Positions 8,401 through 12,742 of a stretch of DNA of 12,742 nt are shown here, piece by piece. Origin of the DNA: Candidatus Sigynarchaeota archaeon (GTDB lineage: Archaea > Asgardarchaeota > Lokiarchaeia > Sigynarchaeales > Sigynarchaeaceae); contig JAUQYW010000571.1 in the NCBI GenBank assembly GCA_030587525.1, positions 1 through 12,742 on the forward strand, read 5' to 3'. Position 1 is the stretch's first letter. Each line of letters starts with the position of its first letter. A program made the position numbers and the translations under genes. A model generated the notes under the pieces. It worked only from the letters and a program-made list of their open reading frames with translations. It did no database searches and was not told the origin of the DNA.

Positions 8401-8413
8401 ATTTATTGCCCAT
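5402..8413 (-). CDS. Six tandem zinc ribbons fused to a LAGLIDADG endonuclease-like domain
   Basis: The 1003-residue product begins with six repeats of about 60-65 residues, each shaped as K-G-G-x-C-LS, then W-x-C-x-x-G-H-x-W and finally G-x-WCP-x-C. Probable zinc ligands are C37/H41/C55/C58, C99/H103/C119/C122, C159/H163/C178/C181, C224/H228/C243/C246, C289/H293/C308/C311 and C349/H353/C368/C371. These resemble the DUF4379-type ribbons seen beside endonuclease domains. A mostly helical part (about 380-690) follows. The LAGLIDADG-like region has motif 1 WFLGALLAEGT (699-709, acidic E707) and motif 2 FLAGFFDCHGCV (785-796). The usual catalytic acid of motif 2 is H793, so cleavage may be impaired or limited to one strand. 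There are no intein splice residues at the ends. The start is fixed by GGAGG 10 nt upstream. Likely a DNA-binding protein or free-standing homing-type nuclease; the target is unknown. Confidence 0.7.
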   Translation of the reverse strand: MGNKYSIDDARLLAASKGGRCVSSTFIGTRNVLEWECASGHVFTATMYRANQTWCPLCNPPKKYFSYTIEDAKRYAEKKGGKCLSDRFINTTTKLSWQCASRHTWDASPVNVIYNGSWCPHCAKTLWKIEDMHEFARKKGGTCLSTTYINQYQNLTWQCKLGHKWVTAPKNIINGRWCPVCAKVTAKNPKKVTIERAQELAKQKGGFCLSPAIVNTKQLLDWQCQLGHLWKARYIDIHNGSWCPTCANGKRGGDLIPTLDGMRAFASSKKGRCLSSLYVNAKTHLEWQCFNGHVFKATWSNVKKGRWCPECAGNKPLTKQQLEAIASSNGGYLISCDVARSASRAIWQCKEGHVWEAITSSAIKGMWCPICAGKISTSTSPGIISSTFAIIMHAKKWTELKNILYQQQITRQHIDPVEINHLMVNDVKIAMDIILGKDTPYLACTTETEFSTFEDLVSFQEKSMLPLQKDETAHSAFFVEINTKIRHLASILREVQGRDLTPVIASLLSAPFGKEAYDTIFMWTADALGSSDRHGITIGDAFIAHEADLDKMINFARKLHLSENFEGKSAMSWLVGKEMRALLQYVTGKQDHLPIIASKCQIKEFQASLQLQETPDFLPFKEGFMIRRAFYQEALARRDQAKKLLAEVDGCDVSNVIAGVYHKQFPELGLRVMQIYMQELQVPFTYDDFDLVSTPEYSWFLGALLAEGTITKHNVNYNSVRLRINETNPAIFFDHAIPLVRHPSFTGQELTLSPALTRFLFPDMKRGEQVSKHLIPFDHVNRDMFLAGFFDCHGCVSRPRSICLHLPYKTPEAWLDIMPFTMPATLTGDIFDQSTPYTHYNPSERNTFRVHICGRRVPEDSGLPDEERASIVADNIRYWFKKIFPHCVHPRLELIHQVGEYMDMRFGKAKNASTYTNILRNLLDTSHRIDLSGIEDTLSRPLRDPRTGNTILYIPKWLDQFNKRHGFSMGDMLASCDRSGGFVPFPCMQQDMESSLDTDEADW

Positions 8414-8423
8414 ACGAGCTATT

Positions 8424-8428
8424 CCTCC
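8424..8428 (-). promoter_or_regulatory. Shine-Dalgarno site of the zinc-ribbon gene
   Basis: On the minus strand GGAGG stands 10 nt ahead of ATG 8413. It fixes the start and shows that the gene has its own translation signal inside the operon. Confidence 0.65.
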
Positions 8429-8455
8429 GTGTCGAGGTGTTCGTATTTCACGTAG

Positions 8456-8728
8456 TCATAACCTATTCGACATTTTTAAACAACAAGAACTCTCTATCAC
8501 AGCATCGAGCGGCACTATGGTGAACCGTCGCAGCTCGCCGATGAAATGCTCGGAGGCGGCGATGGCCCCGTCCTTGTCGCTAATTGCCTTGAACTTGTCC
8601 CCGACTCGCAGCACCATGCCGATGAAGTCGTCGTTGACCGCCAGCAGTCCCGGCATCGACACGGCCGGCACAAACACGCGCTCGGGAGGCACGTACCCGG
8701 CGTTCTTGTCCGTCACCTCGTCGCTCAC
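8456..8728 (-). CDS. Small protein of unknown function (90 aa), first gene of the minus operon
   Basis: The 90-residue product starts at GTG 8728 with a purine-rich GGGGGA 5 nt upstream. Residues 16-40 (ERVFVPAVSMPGLLAVNDDFIGMVL) and 41-80 (RVGDKFKAISDKDGAIAASE, then IGELRRFTIVPLDAVI) alternate short strands with turns, consistent with a small beta-rich domain. No signal peptide, membrane segment or metal motif is visible apart from CC at 82-83. The composition is protein-like, unlike the overlapping plus-strand frame at 8334-8765. The stop lies 42 nt before the zinc-ribbon gene on the same strand, so the three minus genes are probably transcribed together. I do not recognise a family. Confidence 0.5.
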   Translation of the reverse strand: MSDEVTDKNAGYVPPERVFVPAVSMPGLLAVNDDFIGMVLRVGDKFKAISDKDGAIAASEHFIGELRRFTIVPLDAVIESSCCLKMSNRL

Positions 8729-8916
8729 TGCTTTCCCCCGCCCCGTGGTCGCAGCCCCCGCTTGAGCCGGCTGCGAAGTTATAGTGGCATTCGCGCGGGA
8801 TCGATTCGAATCTCCAATAAATTGTCTGTTTCCTAAGGATAGATGTCGTCGCTGTGACCTTCAAAAATACTCGGGTGTCATAACACTTTAATACTTGTAT
8901 CAACCTTTCAAGTATA
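8729..8916. promoter_or_regulatory. Divergent promoter region between the minus operon and the CRISPR locus
   Basis: This 188-nt gap carries the start signals of both units. For the minus operon, SD-like GGGGGA is at 8739-8734 and TATA-like candidates are at 8778-8772 (CTATAAC) and around 8823-8812 (AATTTATT). For the plus unit, TTTAATAC at 8888-8895 is about 25 nt before ATG 8917. A perfect 10-base palindrome, GATTCGAATC, sits at 8803-8812; palindromes of that size are expected about a dozen times by chance in a window of this length. One regulator could act on both directions from here. Confidence 0.4.
8891..8915 (+). promoter_or_regulatory. Inverted repeat over the regulator promoter, candidate autoregulatory operator
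   Basis: ATACTTG at 8891-8897 and CAAGTAT at 8909-8915 are perfect reverse complements separated by 11 nt. The left arm overlaps the TATA-like TTTAATAC. The right arm ends one base before the ATG at 8917, which is also the expected transcription start. A dimeric winged-helix protein bound here would block transcription of its own gene. Confidence 0.5.
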
Positions 8917-9603
8917 ATGTCATCTATACAACTGGTTTTTGTCGGGCTTCACGCGCAGCGGTTGATTGAATCGATCCGCATGGTTGGTGGCGTGTTTGAC
9001 AAGATCGTGCTCGTGAAGGGAGAAGACAAGGACATCGAGGGCGAAGGCTTGTGCTGGGAGACGACGAATACCTTAGAAAAGGCGTTGTCCCAATTGTGGA
9101 AGGTCGAGGTGGTGATGATGAGCAAGCTCGACGTCTTGAAAGCAATCAGTCAAATTCTTGGAGTTATCAAAGGAGCGCGTGACAAGGGAGATCAGGTAGT
9201 CATCAACGCTTCGGGGTCGATGCGAACGCTCGCCATCGCCGGATATTTCGCAGCTTGCATAACAAGCTCGCGATTTTTCACGGTTTTGCCGAAATATGGC
9301 GAAGATGGCAAAGAGATCGGTGCAGAGAAGCTTATTCCCGTGCCATTACTTCCCGTGACCTTTCCGGGCGAAGAGCAGCTCGCACTGATTTCGGCCATCG
9401 GGGAAGGTGTCGAAACGCTCGATGATCTCGTGATAAAGGTAAATCCAAGCATCGTGAAGGATTCGCAAGATTTTAGAAATGAGCGGTCTCGGATAAGCCA
9501 CCATCTCTCGAAGCTGGAGGAATCGAATTTCATCGCCCGCGAGAAAAAAGGCCGGAACATCCGCATCAAAGTCAGTGAGCTTGGAAGTGCAATCCTAAAC
9601 TGA
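8917..9603 (+). CDS. CARF-winged-helix transcriptional regulator (Csa3/DUF6293-like)
   Basis: The 228-residue protein has an N-terminal Rossmann-like CARF domain: strand IQLVFVGLHAQRLIESI (4-20), and the signature VINASGSMRTLAIAGYFAAC (95-114), corresponding to the N-x-[ST]-G-[GS]-x-[KR] ligand loop of CARF proteins. A C-terminal winged helix (about 155-228) has recognition helix ERSRISHHLSKLEESNFIAR and wing GRNIRIKVS. This order is that of archaeal Csa3 and DUF6293 regulators, which are thought to respond to cyclic oligoadenylate or related signals and to control cas genes. It lies 230 nt upstream of cas1 on the same strand and is divergent from the zinc-ribbon operon. Its promoter is overlapped by an inverted repeat and the message should be leaderless. 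The effector nucleotide is unknown; no cyclic-nucleotide synthase is visible in the window. Confidence 0.75.
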   Translation: MSSIQLVFVGLHAQRLIESIRMVGGVFDKIVLVKGEDKDIEGEGLCWETTNTLEKALSQLWKVEVVMMSKLDVLKAISQILGVIKGARDKGDQVVINASGSMRTLAIAGYFAACITSSRFFTVLPKYGEDGKEIGAEKLIPVPLLPVTFPGEEQLALISAIGEGVETLDDLVIKVNPSIVKDSQDFRNERSRISHHLSKLEESNFIAREKKGRNIRIKVSELGSAILN

Positions 9604-9833
9604 ATTTTAAAAACTTATGATGCACCATTTAATATATACATCCTCAATAGTTGAGTCCCTTGTTCAACTGATAAAAACATTTTTATATGTGAGTCAATCT
9701 TATAACAATCAAAGATATATTTCAACAAATATCTATCAACATTTATGTCCACGGCACCAATTGATAGAATATTTTCAACATTTTTTGTTGAATCGAACAA
9801 AGGATGATGATTCACCAGCGATGGTGAACATGC
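9604..9833 (+). promoter_or_regulatory. AT-rich cas1 control region with repeated TTCAACA elements
   Basis: This gap is far richer in AT than its surroundings. Copies of a TTCAACA-like element occur as TTCAACT 9663-9669, TTCAACA 9721-9727, ATCAACA 9735-9741 and TTCAACA 9774-9780, and inverted as AGTTGAG 9649-9655 and TGTTGAA 9786-9792. Inverted pairs are 9649-9654/9664-9669 (6 bp), 9733-9739/9761-9767 (CTATCAA/TTGATAG) and 9774-9780/9786-9792 (7 bp, five-T loop). AGATAT/ATATCT at 9713-9718 and 9729-9734 is a further pair. TATA-like candidates are TTTTTATATG near 9680-9689 and GAATATTTT at 9767-9775; the latter would start transcription near 9797. No protein-like frame is present. Confidence 0.5.
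9811..9828 (+). promoter_or_regulatory. GNRA-type hairpin just before the cas1 start
   Basis: TTCACCA (9811-9817) pairs perfectly with TGGTGAA (9822-9828) around a GCGA tetraloop. It stands 5 nt before GTG 9834. The SD-like AAAGGATGATGA (9798-9809) lies just upstream, so folding would bring that site to about 10 nt from the start codon. A role in translation is inferred only from this geometry. Confidence 0.4.
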
Positions 9834-10817
9834 GTGGTAGGATTGCATGACTTGCACCAGCTGCCCAAGTTTGAAGACGGCTTGAGCTACCTCTACGTGG
9901 AACACTGCAAGATCGACCAGGAACAGCAATCCATTGCCATTCAGGACCTGAAAGGAAAGGTTCCAGTGCCATGCGCAGCACTAGCGCTGCTCATGCTCGG
10001 TCCTGGGACCAACATAACGCATGCGGCGATTCGGGCACTCGCGGAGAACGGGTGCCTGGTCATGTGGTGCGGCGAGGAAGGCATCCGGTTCTATGCACAA
10101 GGCACGGGGGAGACGCGGAGCGCGGCGAGGCTCTTGAAACAAGCACGGCTGTTCTGCGACCCCGCGTTGCGCACGCTGGCCGTCGAGAAGATGTACAAGA
10201 TGCGCTTCAACGAGAACGTGCCATTTGGCACCACCATCGAGCAGATGCGGGGGAAGGAGGGAATCCGCGTGAGGAACGCATATGCCAAGGCGAGCAAGGA
10301 CACGGGGATCCCATGGCATGGCCGGCAGTACAATCGCGCCGAGTGGGGCAAATCCGACACGATCAACAAGGTGCTCTCGGCGGCCAATGCGTGCTTGTAC
10401 GGGCTATGCCACGCGGCCATCGTGACGGCGGGATACTCGCCATCCATCGGGTTCATCCACACGGGAAAGCAACTGTCGTTCGTGTACGACATCGCCGACC
10501 TGTACAAGGTTGACTTGATCATCCCGATGGCGTTTCGCATCACCAAGGAGCAGCCGTCGGAACCAGAGCGCCAGGTGCGACTCGCGTGCAGGGATCTGTT
10601 CCGGGATTCGAATTTGCTCGCGAAGATCATCCCAGACATCGATCGCGTTCTGGATGTCGAGGGGCCACCAAAAGACGGCGCTGTACCAGCGGAAGCTGTC
10701 GCGAGCGAGGCAGGCGATGATGATTTTGATGTCGATCCTGCCTTGCCCGGGAAATTGTGGGATCCCGACGATGATGACGTGCAAGGCGGGAGAAATTTCG
10801 GCGACGGGCCGAGATGA
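9834..10817 (+). CDS. cas1: Type I-E CRISPR integrase Cas1
   Basis: The 327-residue protein aligns along its length with E. coli Cas1 by eye: GPGTNITHAAIRALAENGCLV (56-76), MRGKEGIRVRNAY (138-150), SDTINKVLSAANACLYG (174-190), IGFIHTGKQLSFVYDIADLYK (205-225) and RQVRLACRDLF (246-256). The metal-binding residues are present: E142, H209, D219 and D222 (E141, H208, D218 and D221 in E. coli). With Cas2 it forms the complex that inserts new spacers at the leader end of the array. After residue 280 it has an acidic, low-complexity tail (GDDDFDVD, DPDDDD) of about 45 residues with no catalytic part. The GTG start is the first possible one after an in-frame stop at 9825 and fits the family's N-terminus. 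cas2 follows after 10 nt. Confidence 0.93.
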   Translation: MVGLHDLHQLPKFEDGLSYLYVEHCKIDQEQQSIAIQDLKGKVPVPCAALALLMLGPGTNITHAAIRALAENGCLVMWCGEEGIRFYAQGTGETRSAARLLKQARLFCDPALRTLAVEKMYKMRFNENVPFGTTIEQMRGKEGIRVRNAYAKASKDTGIPWHGRQYNRAEWGKSDTINKVLSAANACLYGLCHAAIVTAGYSPSIGFIHTGKQLSFVYDIADLYKVDLIIPMAFRITKEQPSEPERQVRLACRDLFRDSNLLAKIIPDIDRVLDVEGPPKDGAVPAEAVASEAGDDDFDVDPALPGKLWDPDDDDVQGGRNFGDGPR

Positions 10818-10827
10818 TAGAGCGATT

Positions 10828-12066
10828 ATGGCAAAACTGACCGTCATCATCACGGAAAACGTGCCGGTGTCTGTTCGCGGGCAATTGACTCGATGGATGC
10901 TGGAAGCCCGGGCAGGCGTGTTCGTCGGCGCTATATCAGCCATGGTGCGAGATAAGCTCTGGGAAGACCTGTGCAAGAAAACAAAGGATGGCGGGGCGAT
11001 CCTCATCCACTCGACGAACAACGAGCAGAAATTCGCGATGAAGATGCACGGCAATTGCAACCGATCTCTTGAAAACTATGATGGCTTGCAACTCGTCCGG
11101 GTACCCCCGATCGTGACCCTGCCGGCCAAGCCAACGAAACCAGGATCAAAAAAAAGAGGAGCTGCGAATACCGACACGCCATTAGACAGCGAAACAAGTG
11201 TCAATCTCGTCAATAGTGAATTAAACGATCTCGAAGCAAAACCTGCCAAGCCGGTGCGACGCCGCGCGAGCAAATACGTTCCCGAGGCGGAACCTGAAGG
11301 TATTACCTTGCAAGATGGTGCGTTTCCAGAGAATTTCATCGAACGCCACGCGAAATTGGCTATTTATAAAGGAGCTTTGAAGATAGATTATGGGGGACGC
11401 TCCACCTATCCCGAATTCTCGAGCCAAGCGATCTGGGATGTCAAAATGACCTCTGATATGGAGAATGCTGGCAAAAAGATCCTCGATTATTTGAACACGC
11501 TGCAAGAGATCGAGAAGAAAACGTTTTTTAACAAGAAGATCGTGGCATTGGACATAGAAACGACCGATTTCCTGCAAAAAGCAAAGGAGGGATTCGTGAA
11601 CATCCTGGGCTTGTCCGTTCTTGACTTGCATGGCTTTGTCCCAGGCAAAGCTGAGTTATTCGTGTACCAGGCATTCAACATGCTCCGCAAAAAATGGCTC
11701 GTGCCTGGGCTCCTCCATCTCGGTTGGAAGCACGTAGCCGACGCCGATATATTGCTCGTGTTCAACAGGAGTTTCGACATCGAAATTTTGCAGAAGATCA
11801 TCACGGATTACAAATTATCGCAGCAGATCCCCAACAACATCATCGACCTGCAATTGTATTTCAACAGCCTTGAAGCAATGGAAACACACTTGGCCGCAAG
11901 CAAGAATTTCACGCGCACCTTGAGTAAAAAAGGCAACTACTCGGAATATTACGCGTTATTCAAAGGAACGAAGACGGATGGCACCGGGAAACAGCTTGAA
12001 CCAATTGGCATCTACAATATCATGGACACGCTTTCCCCGCTATATTTTTATATCCTGACTTTCTAG
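10828..12066 (+). CDS. cas2: Type I-E Cas2 fused to a DEDD-family exonuclease
   Basis: Residues 1-96 of 412 match E. coli Cas2: LTVIITENVPVSVRGQL (4-20), RWMLEARAGVFVG (22-34), LWEDLCK (44-50) and the C-terminal strand GLQLVRVPP. A basic, low-complexity linker (about 97-165) and a short extra domain (about 165-225) follow. The 3'-5' exonuclease domain has ExoI IVALDIETTDF (238-248, D242 and E244), ExoII VFNRSFDIEIL (311-321, D317), NNIIDLQLYF (336-345, D340) and a final YNIMD (Y396, D400). Cas2-DnaQ fusions are known in type I-E loci such as that of Streptococcus thermophilus, where the domain trims prespacers. There it is DEDDh; here Y-x3-D suggests DEDDy, closer to Pol B or RNase_H_2-like exonucleases. 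The start at ATG 10828 follows the cas1 stop by 10 nt and aligns with Cas2; the frame open further upstream is non-coding overlap. Confidence 0.88.
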   Translation: MAKLTVIITENVPVSVRGQLTRWMLEARAGVFVGAISAMVRDKLWEDLCKKTKDGGAILIHSTNNEQKFAMKMHGNCNRSLENYDGLQLVRVPPIVTLPAKPTKPGSKKRGAANTDTPLDSETSVNLVNSELNDLEAKPAKPVRRRASKYVPEAEPEGITLQDGAFPENFIERHAKLAIYKGALKIDYGGRSTYPEFSSQAIWDVKMTSDMENAGKKILDYLNTLQEIEKKTFFNKKIVALDIETTDFLQKAKEGFVNILGLSVLDLHGFVPGKAELFVYQAFNMLRKKWLVPGLLHLGWKHVADADILLVFNRSFDIEILQKIITDYKLSQQIPNNIIDLQLYFNSLEAMETHLAASKNFTRTLSKKGNYSEYYALFKGTKTDGTGKQLEPIGIYNIMDTLSPLYFYILTF

Positions 12067-12304
12067 GTTTTGACGAAGCACTGCGTTCCACGCGAGCTCG
12101 GCGACGAAAAACGAATAAAATCGCCGCGTGAAGAATTCGCGAAGGGAATGCAGAAGGGGAGACCCTGAACGCGAATAACCAAGGCGATACAACTTTCATC
12201 GTTTCCCCTTTCTTTGCAGCGGGCTCGTCGAGACTGAAAAAGGCTTCGAAACGCGAACGTTAACGGATTTGAAGATCGACCTAGATCCGGACAAAAAATC
12301 CAGT
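12067..12304 (+). promoter_or_regulatory. CRISPR leader
   Basis: This 238-nt non-coding stretch joins cas2 to the first repeat and should contain the promoter of the pre-crRNA and the signals used for spacer integration. TATA-like GAATAAAAT is at 12112-12120. A perfect palindrome CGTTAACG is at 12258-12265, 39 nt before the first repeat. AACGCGAA occurs at 12168-12175 and again at 12250-12257. Two GATC sites lie ten bases apart at 12274 and 12284. The leader-proximal end just before the array is A-rich (ACAAAAAATC). None of these has been shown to be functional. Confidence 0.6.
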
Positions 12305-12742
12305 ATTGTCCCCACGCGTGTGGGGGTGAACCGTACTGATTTAGCAGATTCATAGTAATTCTTGAATTGTCCCCACGCGTGTGGGGGTGAACCGTTAGCG
12401 GGAGAGAATGACATTTAACTGACCTCATTGTCCCCACGCGTGTGGGGGTGAACCGCGCCGAAGGCTTAATTAAATCATGGCAGACTCATTGTCCCCACGC
12501 GTGTGGGGGTGAACCGGAAAATCATCGATGGGCTTGCCGCAGAGAATGATTGTCCCCACGCGTGTGGGGGTGAACCGAAAGCCGTGCAAACGAAGATCAC
12601 GCAATGGAAATTGTCCCCACGCGTGTGGGGGTGAACCGAACGTCAGGGGTTTCTTGTTCTTGCGGGCCTCATTGTCCCCACGCGTGTGGGGGTGAACCGA
12701 TTGGATCGTTGAATGGAACGTTCAAGCCTTGATTGTCCCCAC
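12305..12742 (+). CRISPR. CRISPR array, type I-E repeats, continues past the window
   Basis: Seven complete 29-nt repeats begin at 12305, 12366, 12427, 12488, 12549, 12610 and 12671, and an eighth starts at 12732 and is cut at the edge after 11 nt. All complete copies are identical. The period is exactly 61, with seven 32-nt spacers, the standard I-E geometry. The repeat starts ATTGTCCCCACGCG and ends GTGAACCG. CCCCAC pairs with GTGGGG around a GCGT loop, and the last eight bases match the usual I-E 5' handle style (E. coli ATAAACCG), giving transcription on the plus strand and a leader on the left. All seven spacers differ. No degenerate terminal repeat is seen, so the far end lies outside the window. 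Confidence 0.97.

Noticed and set aside
5402..8413. Reading the LAGLIDADG protein as an intein or intron-encoded piece
   Set aside because: It has its own start with an SD site, begins with zinc ribbons, and shows no Cys/Ser splice start or His-Asn end. The flanking genes are not two halves of one protein.
8795..8815. tRNA T-arm-like GATTCGAATC in the divergent promoter region
   Set aside because: The loop lacks the GTTC start, there is no matching acceptor stem or anticodon arm upstream, and a 10-base palindrome is expected by chance in a window of this size.
9617..9850. 77-codon plus-strand frame in the cas1 control region
   Set aside because: It is AT-rich, made of low-quality composition, overlaps the cas1 start and hairpin, and consists mostly of the repeated regulatory elements.
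10654..10827. Extending cas2 upstream to 10654
   Set aside because: The extra 58 codons lie inside cas1 in another frame. ATG 10828 aligns exactly with the Cas2 N-terminus.
12063..12437. Minus-strand frames through the leader and array containing GSPPHAWGQ repeats
   Set aside because: The repeated peptide is just the CRISPR repeat translated on the opposite strand.

Overview
The window looks archaeal. Several genes have a TATA-like box about 25-30 nt ahead of a start codon with no room for a 5' UTR (leaderless style), others have Shine-Dalgarno-type sites, and gene ends carry T-rich runs. A secreted seven-blade propeller with repeated WNRTWGG motifs and a C-terminal membrane anchor, and a CARF-winged-helix regulator of the DUF6293/Csa3 kind, are both reminiscent of archaea. 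The propeller style reminds me most of Asgard (Lokiarchaeia-like) genomes. That placement is a judgement from memory, not a search, and the base composition here is richer in GC than the best known Lokiarchaeota.

Layout. Positions 1-504 (minus) hold the start of an unrecognised two-helix membrane protein that runs off the left edge. Positions 505-902 are non-coding, with TATA-like and GC-rich hairpin sequence. Positions 934-2904 (plus) carry a flavodoxin-like protein and the surface propeller, apparently one transcription unit, followed by a small conserved protein (2975-3193). Positions 8728-3211 (minus) form a three-gene operon: a 90-aa protein, a 1003-aa protein with six tandem zinc ribbons plus a LAGLIDADG-type domain, and a 727-aa protein that follows the architecture of a UPF1/DNA2-like SF1 helicase but appears to have lost every catalytic motif. 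Divergent from it, positions 8917-12742 (plus) are a CRISPR adaptation locus: a CARF regulator with an inverted repeat over its own promoter, an AT-rich control region, cas1 of type I-E, cas2 of type I-E fused to a DEDD exonuclease domain, a leader, and an array of 29-nt repeats with 32-nt spacers that continues past the right edge.

How it fits together. Cas1 and the Cas2-exonuclease fusion would capture and trim prespacers and insert them next to the leader. The repeat, its CCCCAC/GTGGGG stem and its GTGAACCG 3' end are of I-E type. No Cascade gene (cas3, cas8e, cse2, cas7, cas5, cas6e) is in the window, although in classical I-E loci these lie directly upstream of cas1. Their place is taken by the CARF regulator and the divergent zinc-ribbon/pseudo-helicase operon. 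The most unusual items are the dead helicase with its zinc-ribbon partner, the Cas2 fusion whose exonuclease motif III looks DEDDy rather than DEDDh, and the repeated TTCAACA elements ahead of cas1.
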